NCBI RefSeq assembly: GCF_037201965.1
Contig: NZ_CP147519.1
Coordinates: 284,471-348,470 of the forward strand
Length of the DNA stretch: 64,000 bases
Origin: Spirosoma sp. SC4-14
Lineage (GTDB): Bacteria > Bacteroidota > Bacteroidia > Cytophagales > Spirosomataceae
Direction: 5' to 3'
Shown: positions 27,085 to 36,117 of the stretch, one piece after another
How the letters are laid out: each line of letters starts with the position of its first letter
How positions within the stretch are numbered: position 1 is the first letter of the stretch
Translations under genes and position numbers: made by a program
Notes under the pieces: generated by a model
What the model was told of the DNA's origin: nothing
What the model saw: the letters and a program-made list of their open reading frames with translations, nothing else
Databases searched by the model: none

Positions 27085-27669
27085 TCATTTGGCTCTTTTT
27101 ACAGCTCCAGGTGATTGTTGGTTAGCCCGCACATAGGCGTACAGCGTTGGCTTACTAATAGCCAGCATCTCACAAATCTTCCTGATTGATGTCTTCTTGG
27201 CCTCATAAAGCTGAACAGCCAACTGTTGCTTGTCTGCATTCAATGTTTTGGGACGTCCGCCCAACCGTCCTCGCGCCCGGGCGGCCGATAAGCCCGTCAT
27301 CGTCCGCTCCTGAATCAAATTGCGCTCGAACTCAGCCAGCGCGCCAAACAGATGGAACACTAACTTACCCGTTGACGTCGATGTGTCAATCGATTCGTGT
27401 AGACTCTTCAATGCGACACCCTGGCTTTCCAGATAAGCGACCCAGTCAATGAGGTCTTTCAAGGAGCGGCCTAATCGGTCCAGCCGCCAGACGACCAAGG
27501 TGTCGCCTGACCGCAAGAGTTTTTTTACCTCGTTTAGGCCTGATCGTTCGGCCACTGTGCTACTGATTTTGTCGGTCAGTATCCTTTCACAGCCCGCAGC
27601 ACGTAGCAAATCCTCCTGGGCATCCAATACTTGATCGTGAGTCGAGACGCGGGCGTAGCCAATGAACAT
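27085..27669 (-). CDS. tnpR: Tn3-family resolvase (serine recombinase)
   Basis: Resolvase that separates transposition cointegrates at the res site. The 194-aa protein has the catalytic motif IGYARVSTHDQ with Ser9, LVVWRLDRLGRSLKDLIDWV, a GKLVFHLFGALAEFERNLI helix, RARGRLGGRPK, and a short C-terminal helix-turn-helix (SIRKICEMLAISKPTLYAYV). It is divergent from tnpA, with an 83-bp or longer gap holding a palindrome that may belong to res. It ends 6 bp before the left inverted repeat, fixing the transposon edge. Intact. Confidence 0.93.
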   Translation of the reverse strand: MFIGYARVSTHDQVLDAQEDLLRAAGCERILTDKISSTVAERSGLNEVKKLLRSGDTLVVWRLDRLGRSLKDLIDWVAYLESQGVALKSLHESIDTSTSTGKLVFHLFGALAEFERNLIQERTMTGLSAARARGRLGGRPKTLNADKQQLAVQLYEAKKTSIRKICEMLAISKPTLYAYVRANQQSPGAVKRAK

Positions 27670-27693
27670 AGTGGTAAGAAAACTTGATAGGTT

Positions 27694-27708
27694 GTCAAGT
27701 TACTTGAC
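27694..27708. promoter_or_regulatory. Palindrome in the tnpR-tnpA gap, possible res subsite or operator
   Basis: GTCAAGT and ACTTGAC flank one central base, a perfect 7-bp dyad. A related CTTGAT...GTCAAG pair sits just to the left (27683-27699). Resolvases of this family bind dyads in the gap between tnpR and tnpA and also repress both genes. Assignment is inference from place and symmetry. Confidence 0.4.
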
Positions 27709-27812
27709 GTTGATTTCTTAACCAAGTTTATTGCCTATTTTGAGGCCTATCGATGCCCGCTGCTCCCCTGATGGCCATTGGGCAAGAAAACCCTCCTTTT
27801 CTTTACTACCCC

Positions 27813-30800
27813 ATGAGCCGAATCAAGATTCTGCAACCCCAGGAGATACGTCGTTTCGATGAGCCACCGCAATTTAGTGATCGGCAGCGAAGCCAGTTCT
27901 TTCACCTGCCAACCGGGCTTGAGCAGGCTGTGCCCCAGCTACGCAAACCCATCACCAAAGTCGGCTTCATCTTACAATGGGGGTATTTCCGGGTCAGTGG
28001 CCGCTTTTTTGCAACGCACCTGTTTCGCACGGAAGACCTTCAATACATCTGTGACCGACTACAGATCGAATGGCCCTCCTTGCTGCTGGATGCCCAGAGT
28101 TACTCCTCTCAATTGGCGGGCGTACACCAGCGGCATATTCTCAAATTACTGGGCTGGCAAGCTTTCGGACAGGGACGGGAACGACTCCTTCAACAAATCG
28201 CTCATCTGGTTGAGCAACCCCTCATGCCCCGCAAAGTGCTCCATGAGAGCAGGGCCTTCCTGGTACGCCAGCAAATTGAAGTACCTTCCTATGACGTATT
28301 TCAGCGCCTGATTACCACCGCTTATCGACTGAGTGATGGTAGGCGCATGAGTCGACTCAATCAAGTACTCACACCCCCCCACCGGACGTTGCTGGATGAA
28401 CTACTCCAAAACGAAAAGCCCTTTGATGAACTTCCCTTACTGGCCTACAAAAAGATATCGCAGAGCGAACGTCCCAGTGAGATTAAAGCATCGCTTGTCC
28501 TGTTCGATTCACTCAGTCATTATTTTGACACCATTCAGCCAATTGCCCAGTCGCTCAGATTGAGCGACTCTGCCATCAGTTATTATGCCTACAAGGTACG
28601 ACAGCTCCGAAATGTACAGTTAAAAAGTCACCGGGAACGCCACCTATATCTGATTTGTCTGGTTATTCATCAATATCGAGTATGGCAGGACACCTTCGTC
28701 GATATTTTGCTGTCGAGTGTGCGGGCGGCTCAGAATGCCACCAACAAAACGCGGCAACAGCTGTATTTTGCTTCCAATCGCCAGCGAAAAGCCGCCACCT
28801 TGTTGGCCTTGGAATCGAGGGCCGATTATCGGATGCAGGTAGAAGCGATCCGGTTAATCACCCGTCAGTCAGTGGATGATGCGGATAAACTACGCGCCAT
28901 CGAAGACATTTTAGCCGCTGATCTCACCCTAACGACGGATCAGGAACAGTTAGTCAGCCAGTTGGCCGGTGAAACCAATCGGTCTGATGATGAAGACTTT
29001 CGGCGGCTGTTTGCCGGGCGGTTTTTATGGCTTAACCTGCGGGTTGGTGCGTTGTTAACCCGGCTCCGCTTTAATGCCCAGACCAGCGAAAAGCCTCTGT
29101 TAGACGCGGTACTGGCCTACCAACAGAGCAAAGGGGGGCTAACTGAACCGGCGGATGAACTAAGCTGGCTGACGGAGTCCGAACGGAAAGCCTTATACGG
29201 AATCGATAGTCAGGGCAATCCCGTCTTCCAAAAACAGCTCTATAAAGTACTGCTCTTTGAAGCTGTTGCGGAAGGACTCAAGAGCGGACGGCTAAACTTA
29301 CTTCACTCGTACCGCTACCGATCGCTGGAAGAGTACCTGATTGACAAGGCAACCTACGAGGCGAATCGGAATGAATTACTACGAGACTGCGGACTGACAC
29401 CATTTGCCGATATCAAGGCCTTGTTAGCCAAACTTAAAACTGAGTTAGATGCACAGTATCAACAAACCAACACCCGTTCCATAGCGGGACAAAATGACCA
29501 CCTGACGTTCAATGCCCTCAAAAAGCCAATTGTTGATACACCGAAAGTCCATGAAACCGACACTTCCGTAGTGAGTCCTTACTTTGCCCCGGTGCGGTAT
29601 ATTTCGGTACTGGATTTACTGGCGGAGGTCGAACGGAGTGCGCCGTTTCTGAGTCAGATTGAGCATTTAGGTGGAAAATATGCTAAAACCAGGCCAAGTG
29701 CCGAAACGTTTTTTGCGGCTATCGTCGCGCTGGGTTGTAATATCGGGATTGATAAAATGGCCAATATCAGCAAAGGCGTTAAACGCTCAACACTCCAGCT
29801 AACAGCGGATCTCTACTTGACGGCTGACAGCCTTAAGCAGGCCAATAATCAGTTAGTCACCTTCAAAAATCAATTGGCCTTACCTGAACTGCACCGCCAA
29901 AATGCCGATGGTCTGCACACCAGTAGTGATGGTCAGAAATTTTTAGTGACGGAGGAGTCCTTGAATGCGGATTACTCCTATAAATATCCGGGCTTTGATA
30001 AGGCATCGGCGGTGAACACAGCCATTGACGAACGATTTGCGTTGTTTCATAGCTTAGTTATCAGTGCTTCCGAGCGGGAGGCTCCGTATGTGATTGACAT
30101 CCATCTGAATAACCCCGCCATTCGCAGCACGATCCACTCTACCGATACGGGTGGGTATTCAGAAGTTATTTTTGGGGTGATGAACTTGCTGGACATATTA
30201 TTCGCACCACGCATCAAAGATGTTGGTAGTCAGCAGATTTATACGATGAATACCCGGCGTGAGTATGCTCAGCGGAACTACCCGCTGTTGCCGGATAGCC
30301 GGATTGATACCGACCTGATCATCGCTCAGTGGGAGGATATTTTACGGGTAATGGTCACGCTAAAATCAGGCAAGACGACTGCCTACCGCATCTTTAAACG
30401 ACTAAGTTCCTACGCCCGACAGAATCCTCTCCACCAGGCGTTGAAGGAATATGGCAAAATTATCAAGTCAGGTTTTATCTTACGCTACTTCGATGATCTG
30501 GTTCTTCGACAGGCCATTGAAAAGCAATTGAGCCGGATTGAATTGGTCAATCGGTTCAGCAAAGCGGTATTCTTTGGGAATAACCAGGAGTTTTCGGTTG
30601 GGCTAAAAGAGGATCAGGAAAAGATTGTTCATGCCCGGCGACTGATTCAGAACGCGATCATCGTCTGGAATTATCTATATCTATCGCAGCTCATGAGTCA
30701 GTTGACCAAGCAGCGTGAAATCGATGCCTTGGTTGATGCCATCCGGCAAGGTACGGCTGTGGTCTGGCAACATGTCAATTTGCAAGGGGAGTATGATTTC

Positions 30801-30875
30801 AATAAACTGCTCAAAAACAAAGCATCCCGCTTCAATCTGAAGGCTATATTCAATCTAAAGGTCCCGCATAGATAG
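27813..30875 (+). CDS. tnpA: Tn3-family transposase
   Basis: Large DDE transposase for replicative transposition. The frame is open from 27753, but the ATG at 27813 (MSRIKILQPQEIRRFDEPPQ) matches the usual Tn3-type beginning and gives 1020 aa, the normal size. Catalytic residues are recognisable: Asp706 in TSSDGQKF and Asp778 in STDTGGYSEVIFG, with the late Glu further on. The conserved VALGCNIGIDKMA region and a C-terminal NAIIVWNYLYLSQ motif are also present. No stop or frameshift occurs, so the transposon may still be active. The gene points toward the cargo genes, which follow after 288 bp. Confidence 0.95.
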   Translation: MSRIKILQPQEIRRFDEPPQFSDRQRSQFFHLPTGLEQAVPQLRKPITKVGFILQWGYFRVSGRFFATHLFRTEDLQYICDRLQIEWPSLLLDAQSYSSQLAGVHQRHILKLLGWQAFGQGRERLLQQIAHLVEQPLMPRKVLHESRAFLVRQQIEVPSYDVFQRLITTAYRLSDGRRMSRLNQVLTPPHRTLLDELLQNEKPFDELPLLAYKKISQSERPSEIKASLVLFDSLSHYFDTIQPIAQSLRLSDSAISYYAYKVRQLRNVQLKSHRERHLYLICLVIHQYRVWQDTFVDILLSSVRAAQNATNKTRQQLYFASNRQRKAATLLALESRADYRMQVEAIRLITRQSVDDADKLRAIEDILAADLTLTTDQEQLVSQLAGETNRSDDEDFRRLFAGRFLWLNLRVGALLTRLRFNAQTSEKPLLDAVLAYQQSKGGLTEPADELSWLTESERKALYGIDSQGNPVFQKQLYKVLLFEAVAEGLKSGRLNLLHSYRYRSLEEYLIDKATYEANRNELLRDCGLTPFADIKALLAKLKTELDAQYQQTNTRSIAGQNDHLTFNALKKPIVDTPKVHETDTSVVSPYFAPVRYISVLDLLAEVERSAPFLSQIEHLGGKYAKTRPSAETFFAAIVALGCNIGIDKMANISKGVKRSTLQLTADLYLTADSLKQANNQLVTFKNQLALPELHRQNADGLHTSSDGQKFLVTEESLNADYSYKYPGFDKASAVNTAIDERFALFHSLVISASEREAPYVIDIHLNNPAIRSTIHSTDTGGYSEVIFGVMNLLDILFAPRIKDVGSQQIYTMNTRREYAQRNYPLLPDSRIDTDLIIAQWEDILRVMVTLKSGKTTAYRIFKRLSSYARQNPLHQALKEYGKIIKSGFILRYFDDLVLRQAIEKQLSRIELVNRFSKAVFFGNNQEFSVGLKEDQEKIVHARRLIQNAIIVWNYLYLSQLMSQLTKQREIDALVDAIRQGTAVVWQHVNLQGEYDFNKLLKNKASRFNLKAIFNLKVPHR

Positions 30876-31163
30876 CTAATTCTGTTTGGCTCGGTCTATC
30901 TCATAGTCCAGTATCATCGTCTAATCTCGGCGGCAACGACATAGCAGGAAAGATAGGCGATTCGATTCCGGCTGGTAGCCAACCGGTTTTGAGCCCAGCC
31001 GACTAAAGGGCGTGTCTGACCCGCGAAATGACAAGTTCAGCCAGTTTTTTTTGAGCGAACAGACGGATAATTAGAAGTTTGGGGTAGCAGACCAGTCAGC
31101 CGACTAACCGGCTTCGCCGTACGAAAACCGTAGATTGGCTGATACAGTCTGGTAACTTCCAAA

Positions 31164-31733
31164 ATGATGAATCAACACGATACGGCCGACCGTCAGGTAA
31201 TTCCGGCCCAGTTCATCAGCTTCCTGCTGGCCGGTGTTATCGGGCTGCTAGGGGATGCCCTGCTGAACCGACCTGCCACCACCATCGCCTTCAAGTTTGC
31301 CGACGCTATCTTCATCACCGGCTGCATTCTGGTGGCTATGAAATTAGCTCGCAAAGGGTGGGATTTGCCCGCAGCCGGGTACACTGTGCTCTCCATCGCG
31401 TGGGGCGGCTTCTTTCTGGCCAAAGATTTTGCCAGCCAAGAGATGGGACGCGACATCGCCGGGTCGGTATTCTACTTTCTGTTGCCCTCGCTTATTCTGA
31501 TTGCGCTTTATAGGCCGTTTCCGCTCTGGATCAAACTCCTAACGCTGGCGGCTATGCTGCCTTCTCTGTTGCAGCTTATAGTATTGAAAACGGATACACT
31601 GTCGGACTACGAGAACCTGATTCGAAAGCTGGGATTTACGCTGATTCACCTAATTAGCCTGGTCTGGGGTAGTTTTTTCTACTGGCAATACCAGCGCGAC
31701 GTAACTCGGTCGACCACAACCAATAAATCCTAA
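31164..31733 (+). CDS. Hypothetical multi-pass membrane protein (Tn3 cargo)
   Basis: Not recognised. The 189-aa product has about six hydrophobic segments (for example FISFLLAGVIGLLGDAL, FADAIFITGCILVAM, GYTVLSIAWGGFFLA, SVFYFLLPSLILIALY) and ends with a short hydrophilic tail, so it is an integral inner-membrane protein. No catalytic motif is visible. It begins 288 bp after tnpA (that gap has no other feature I can support) and ends 4 bp before the TolB/PD40 gene, so the two are co-transcribed. It may be a partner of the sensor kinase downstream, but this is a guess. Confidence 0.7.
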   Translation: MMNQHDTADRQVIPAQFISFLLAGVIGLLGDALLNRPATTIAFKFADAIFITGCILVAMKLARKGWDLPAAGYTVLSIAWGGFFLAKDFASQEMGRDIAGSVFYFLLPSLILIALYRPFPLWIKLLTLAAMLPSLLQLIVLKTDTLSDYENLIRKLGFTLIHLISLVWGSFFYWQYQRDVTRSTTTNKS

Positions 31734-31737
31734 CGAA

Positions 31738-33576
31738 ATGAATATCTACCTTATGCTGGTTGGCGGACTGTTGCTGGCCCTCGAAACCGTGGCGCAGCCG
31801 GTGGCTCCCAACTCGCGGCAGCAGAGCCGCCCGAAGTCAGTTATGCTCATGAACCGAATCGCGCCGTCCGTCTCGGAACTGTACGTGGCCAATGCCGACG
31901 GATCCGGCGAACACAAGCTACTGACAACCAATACGTTCGATTACCACGGCTCGTTCTCCTTCGACGGCCGCTGGATTGTGTTTACCTCGGAACGGGCAGG
32001 CGATGGGCAGGCCGATATTTACCGCGTTCACCCCGACGGGTCGGGTCTCGAACAACTGACCGACAGCCCTGCCCTGGATGATCAGGCGGTCCTCTCACCC
32101 GACGGGACACAACTGGCTTTTATGTCGACCCGCGACCGATTTACGGCCAATATCTGGCTGCTGAACCTAAAAACCCGTCAACTTCGCAACCTGACGGCCT
32201 CACTGATGGGCGACAAAAACAAACCCAATGGCTACTTCCGGCCGTCGTGGTCGCCTGATGGGCAGTGGCTGGCGTTTGCCTCCGACCGCACCACCGACTG
32301 GAAAGGACACAGCGACGGCAAAGGCTGGGAGCACGTGCAGGAGTTGCGTATCTACGTCATGAAACCCGACGGCACGGGCCTGCGTAAACTCTCGCGCGAC
32401 AGCGTCTGTTCGGGTTCACCGAAGTGGTCGCCCGATGGCAGACGCGTGATTTTTTACGAATTACCCGTCGAAGGGACCTGGGCAGCCCGTGGCTCCGGGG
32501 CGGCTCGGGCCACCTCGCAGATTATATCGGTAGACCTCAAGACGGGTGAGCGGCAGGTGCATACCAGCGGCCCCGGCCTGAAACTGCTGCCCCAGTATGT
32601 CGCCCCTGCCACCATCGGCTACTTGGCCAAAGCGGGGCCCAATGAAGGGCTTGGCTACACCAACGGAACCGTTGTGAAAGCAAAGCTGCGTTCGCCCAAC
32701 TGGTCGCCCGATGGTAAGGTGGTGGTCTACGAAAAACAGGACTGGACGCCACGCCCGCAGAACAAACTGCTCTACAGTTGGGACCCCATCCACGAGTACC
32801 GCTACACCGACGTATTTCCCAGTTTCTCCAAAGACGGCAAACTGTTACTGACCGAGAAAAACGACAACTCGTCCATCGCTATCCTGGACGCCGATGGCTC
32901 GAACCGGAAGCGGATTTTCGACGCCAAAGGCGGGGGAGCTGCCTTCTCGCCGGGCTGGTCGCCCGATGGGCAGCGAGTGGTGTTTGGCTTCGGTGGATTT
33001 CTGAAAAGTCGGGAAACCCGGGCCGCCAAACTAATGGTGGTCAAGCGGGACGGGACGGGCCTGATGGATCTCACCGATGGGACGCCCAATGCCGGCTTTC
33101 CGAGCTGGTCGCCCGACGGCAAACACGTTGTGTACCGGGTCTGGGGCGACAACCAGCACGGATTACGCATTCTGAATCTCGACGACCGCTCAGTGCAGGT
33201 ACTGACTGCCGAGTTTGACAATGTACCCTACTACTCGCCCGACGGGAGCCGCATTCTCTTCACGCGCCAGCACGAGAATAACAACTTCGACGTGTTTACG
33301 ATCCATCCCGACGGCACGGGGCTGGTCCGGCTGACCACCGCCCCCACCAACGATGCTCATGCCGTCTGGACCGACGACGGCAAACATATTCTGTGGAGTA
33401 GTGGCGAATACGGATTCAAGGAAGAAGCCGCCCTCAGCGACAACACGTTTCAACCCTACGGGGTGGTCTGGATCATGAACGCGGACGGCACGGGTAAACG
33501 ACCGCTGACCGATAGCCTTTGGGAAGATTCCATGCCCTGCTACGTCCCTCAGCAAACAGCCCAATCGTCCCGGTGA
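31738..33576 (+). CDS. TolB/PD40-type beta-propeller protein, exported (Tn3 cargo)
   Basis: A 612-aa exported protein made of WD40-like PD40 repeats: SWSPDGQWLAFASDR, KWSPDGRRVIFYE, NWSPDGKVVVYEK, GWSPDGQRVVFG and SWSPDGKHVVYR recur through the chain. A signal peptide ends near VAQP (about residue 21). Such propellers bind proteins, sugars or peptides in the periplasm; no enzyme domain is fused to it. Tightly linked to the membrane protein upstream and 64 bp before the LytS-type kinase, it could be a periplasmic sensor module for that system (inference). G+C is visibly higher than in the host genes nearby, consistent with acquisition on the transposon. Confidence 0.85.
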   Translation: MNIYLMLVGGLLLALETVAQPVAPNSRQQSRPKSVMLMNRIAPSVSELYVANADGSGEHKLLTTNTFDYHGSFSFDGRWIVFTSERAGDGQADIYRVHPDGSGLEQLTDSPALDDQAVLSPDGTQLAFMSTRDRFTANIWLLNLKTRQLRNLTASLMGDKNKPNGYFRPSWSPDGQWLAFASDRTTDWKGHSDGKGWEHVQELRIYVMKPDGTGLRKLSRDSVCSGSPKWSPDGRRVIFYELPVEGTWAARGSGAARATSQIISVDLKTGERQVHTSGPGLKLLPQYVAPATIGYLAKAGPNEGLGYTNGTVVKAKLRSPNWSPDGKVVVYEKQDWTPRPQNKLLYSWDPIHEYRYTDVFPSFSKDGKLLLTEKNDNSSIAILDADGSNRKRIFDAKGGGAAFSPGWSPDGQRVVFGFGGFLKSRETRAAKLMVVKRDGTGLMDLTDGTPNAGFPSWSPDGKHVVYRVWGDNQHGLRILNLDDRSVQVLTAEFDNVPYYSPDGSRILFTRQHENNNFDVFTIHPDGTGLVRLTTAPTNDAHAVWTDDGKHILWSSGEYGFKEEAALSDNTFQPYGVVWIMNADGTGKRPLTDSLWEDSMPCYVPQQTAQSSR

Positions 33577-33640
33577 GCAAGGGCTACGAACTAGTGCACA
33601 GCCGACCAACCGTTCAGGGGATGTCGTACCTTTATGGGCC

Positions 33641-34756
33641 ATGAGCCTCTTAAGCGATAACCATCTGACTCTCCGACAGAAAATCAGGCTGGCCCTGAGC
33701 ATCGCCCTCATTTACTGGCCCATTCGGGTGTACGTCAACATCAGCCCCCTGAGTTGGGCCGTGGTTGGGCATAACTGGCCGTTTTTCTTAGCAGAGGGCC
33801 TGCTGATCATCGGGCTTTTGCTGGGCTGGGTATGGCTGATGGATGAACTCCAGGAGCGCCTTACCAACCGGCTGGCACAAACCGACACGGGTGAGCTGCG
33901 GCTGACGACGCAACTTGTTACGCTGCTGGTGGCTATCTGGCTGGCCCTGCTGGCCAATAAGCTGTTTGGGCAACTGCGGCAGTTTTCGGAGCAGCGGCTG
34001 GAACATGGGTTTTCAACGACAGGCTGGGTGCGCGACGACCCCTTCGACACCCGGCCCGACAACCGGGGGCAGCGTCGTCGAATGAACAACGGGCTAACGG
34101 TCCTGGCGCTGCTGGCCGCCTTCTACCTGACAGCCAACAGACGCTCGACCCGGCGCATCCATCAGTTGCAGATTCAGGCTGAACGCCAGGAGAAAGAGAC
34201 CGTACGGGCGCAGTTCGATGCGCTGAAAAATCAGGTAAACCCGCATTTTCTCTTCAACAGTCTCAGTATTCTCTCGTCGCTGGTCGATACCGAGCCCCGA
34301 CTAGCGGGCGATTTCATCAATCAACTGGCCAAAGCGTATCGGTATATTCTGGAGCAGCAGGACAACGAGCAGGTAAGCCTGGGCACGGAACTGGACTTCA
34401 TCGAAGCCTATGCGTTTCTGCTCTCACTGCGGTTTGAGGATAAGCTGTTTGTTGTCATCGACGTGCCTCCTGCCGCCCGCAACCGCAACCAGATTGCCCC
34501 ACTTTCGCTGCAACTGCTGGTCGAAAACACGGTGAAACACAACCAGTTGTCGGAAGAGGAGCCACTCCGGGTCTATATCGAACTGGCTGGCGATTATCTT
34601 CAGGTACGCAATGCCCTACAGCCCCGATCAGACCAGGGCGTATCGACAGGTATCGGCCTGCGTAACATCACCAACCGCTACAGCCTGCTGACTCCCCGGC
34701 CCGTCTGGGTGGGGGAAGTAGATGGGTACTTTGTCGTTAAACTGCCGCTGCTATGA
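33641..34756 (+). CDS. LytS/YpdA-type sensor histidine kinase (Tn3 cargo)
   Basis: Membrane-bound sensor kinase of the LytS class (His_kinase, PF06580). The 371-aa protein has four or so N-terminal hydrophobic helices (to about residue 170), a coiled-coil linker (IHQLQIQAERQEKETVRAQF), and the phosphorylation motif NQVNPHFLFNSLSILSSLV with His202. It ends in a GHKL ATPase with LLVENTVKHNQ and GIGLRNITNRY. The stop overlaps the response-regulator start (ATGA at 34753-34756), the usual coupling of a cognate pair. No extracellular sensing domain is present, so the input probably comes through the membrane helices or a partner. Confidence 0.92.
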   Translation: MSLLSDNHLTLRQKIRLALSIALIYWPIRVYVNISPLSWAVVGHNWPFFLAEGLLIIGLLLGWVWLMDELQERLTNRLAQTDTGELRLTTQLVTLLVAIWLALLANKLFGQLRQFSEQRLEHGFSTTGWVRDDPFDTRPDNRGQRRRMNNGLTVLALLAAFYLTANRRSTRRIHQLQIQAERQEKETVRAQFDALKNQVNPHFLFNSLSILSSLVDTEPRLAGDFINQLAKAYRYILEQQDNEQVSLGTELDFIEAYAFLLSLRFEDKLFVVIDVPPAARNRNQIAPLSLQLLVENTVKHNQLSEEEPLRVYIELAGDYLQVRNALQPRSDQGVSTGIGLRNITNRYSLLTPRPVWVGEVDGYFVVKLPLL

Positions 34757-35523
34757 ACGTGGTTATTATTGAGGACGAAAAACGAACGGCCCAGCGACTG
34801 GAAAGCTTGCTGCTTCAGTACGACCCGACCATCCGGGTGCTGGCCAAACTCCCTTCAGTCGCTAAATCACTGGCCTGGTTTGCCAATCCGACTCCGGCGG
34901 AACCGGATCTGCTGTTTCTCGACATCCACCTCGATGATGGATCGGGTTTCCAGTTTCTCGAACAGGCTGGGCTGACGCTGCCCATTATTTTCACGACGGC
35001 TTATGACCAGTATGCCCTTCAAGCGTTCCGAACCAACAGCATCGATTACCTGCTCAAACCTATCAGTGCGGCCGAACTGGCGAGGGCCATCGACAAGTTC
35101 AACCGCCTGTGGGCATTACCCCAACGCGCCCTGATGCCCGACCTAACCGCGTTGATGCAGACCATGAAACAGACGCACTCCTCCTATAAAGACCGGTTTA
35201 TGGTCACCATCGGCACCAAAAGCCGCAGCCTGCCCATCGGTGAGATTGCCTACTTCTTCTACGAAAACAAAGCTACCTGGCTGACCACTCGCGAGGGGCA
35301 GCCTATCAGCATCGACTACAGCCTTGACAAGCTGGATATCCTACTCGACCCCCGGCAGTTTTTTCGCGTCAACCGGGCCTTTCTGGTCAGCCTAGACGCG
35401 ATTCAAACTGTTCACACCTATTCGGGCAGTAAACTCAAGGTAACCCTTCATCCCCCGGCCCGGCAGGACGTACTCGTCAGTGGCGAACGAGTGGCTGCCT
35501 TCAAAATATGGTTGGGCAAATAA
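34753..35523 (+). CDS. LytTR-family response regulator (Tn3 cargo)
   Basis: Response regulator partner of the LytS-type kinase. The 256-aa protein has a receiver (VVIIEDE at the start, phospho-acceptor Asp57 in LLFLDIHLDDGSGF, Thr-Ala in IFTTAYDQYALQAF, Lys in DYLLKPI) and a C-terminal LytTR DNA-binding domain (about 150-256, with IGEIAYFFYENKATWL and FFRVNRAFLVSL). Its targets are unknown; the cargo operon itself is the simplest candidate. It ends 89 bp before the right end of the transposon, the outermost cargo gene. Confidence 0.93.
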   Translation: MNVVIIEDEKRTAQRLESLLLQYDPTIRVLAKLPSVAKSLAWFANPTPAEPDLLFLDIHLDDGSGFQFLEQAGLTLPIIFTTAYDQYALQAFRTNSIDYLLKPISAAELARAIDKFNRLWALPQRALMPDLTALMQTMKQTHSSYKDRFMVTIGTKSRSLPIGEIAYFFYENKATWLTTREGQPISIDYSLDKLDILLDPRQFFRVNRAFLVSLDAIQTVHTYSGSKLKVTLHPPARQDVLVSGERVAAFKIWLGK

Positions 35524-35612
35524 GCGCATAAATCGCAAAACCAGTACTCCATCAAATCGTCAAGCTAAAGTGGGACCAGTCAACAGGGGCAGGTGTCCAG
35601 ATCTCCACACCG

Positions 35613-35650
35613 CTATTTTCATTTTGGCCCCGTTTTGCACTACAGACTTA
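35613..35650 (-). repeat. Right 38-bp inverted repeat of Tn3-family transposon
   Basis: Inverted copy of 27041-27078 with two mismatches. Its inner side abuts an imperfect 20-bp palindrome (35592-35611, centred on AGATCT). Confidence 0.8.
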
Positions 35651-35678
35651 CTACTTCAAAATAAAATCAGATAAAAAG

Positions 35679-35716
35679 AGCTTTTTGTAATTAGAAATTT
35701 CTAATTACAAAAAGCT
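35679..35716. repeat. Perfect 38-bp palindrome outside the transposon end
   Basis: AGCTTTTTGTAATTAGAAA is followed at once by its exact reverse complement, with no spacer; symmetry stops at both outer bases. It is AT-rich, starts 28 bp beyond the Tn3 right repeat, and lies 155 bp after the LytTR gene. As RNA it would fold into a long weak hairpin, possibly a two-way terminator. A recombination or protein-binding site is equally possible. The remaining bases of the 35524-35915 gap hold nothing else I can support. Confidence 0.75.
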
Positions 35717-35915
35717 TCCCTAATAGTTCTTGAACAAAAAAGTCGTATTGCTTCCGATAAAACCACGATTGCCATATGGGAGTGAAATGACAAGTATGCT
35801 GTGTTATTGGTACCGCAGCTCAATTAAAGACCAGTCGTCAATTAAGTACCCTTACCTTAAATTACAAAAACTCTACCCATACAAATAAAGTTGAACTTAG
35901 AAATACAACCTTAAA

Positions 35916-36095
35916 ATGGAAACCGAAAAAGTCCCTATAAATCAGCCTACTAAGCCATCACCTACTGAAATCACTAATCCACCTCGGCCCAAACGACTAC
36001 GGATAAAAAAAGAACGGATTCATTCAAATACCTACGGTGTGAACTTGAAGTTGGGTTATTCTAATAATGTTATTCTCAAACGTTTACAGTCATAA
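35916..36095 (+). CDS. Small hypothetical protein, 59 aa
   Basis: Not recognised. An ATG-to-TAA frame encoding METEKVPINQPTKPSPTEIT, a Pro-rich middle, then a basic stretch (RPKRLRIKKERIH) and NTYGVNLKLGYSNNVILKRL. The composition (Lys, Arg, Pro, Asn) suggests a soluble, possibly nucleic-acid-binding or disordered peptide. It is AT-rich compared with the PUL genes, like the next gene, 22 bp downstream. These two sit alone between the transposon and the GH127 gene. Confidence 0.45.
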   Translation: METEKVPINQPTKPSPTEITNPPRPKRLRIKKERIHSNTYGVNLKLGYSNNVILKRLQS

Positions 36096-36117
36096 CACAA
36101 GCCATGTTATATTAAAA

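Larger units (their letters stand above)
27041..35650. mobile_element. Tn3-family transposon with two-component and propeller-protein cargo
   Basis: An 8.6-kb unit bounded by 38-bp inverted repeats at 27041-27078 and 35613-35650 that match at 36 of 38 positions; 38 bp is the standard Tn3-family end length. The left end sits 6 bp beyond the tnpR stop. tnpR and tnpA are divergent, and four plus-strand genes follow as apparent cargo (31164-35523), visibly richer in G+C than the flanks. The 5 bp outside the ends (ATATA left, CTACT right) do not match, so no target-site duplication survives. Boundaries come from the repeats; the cargo assignment follows from lying between them. Confidence 0.78.

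Noticed and set aside
26258..27088. The longer form of the pRiA4b ORF-3-like gene starting at 27088.
   Set aside because: It would read through the ISKra4-type inverted repeat and the Tn3 inverted repeat; the ATG at 26968 keeps it inside the element.
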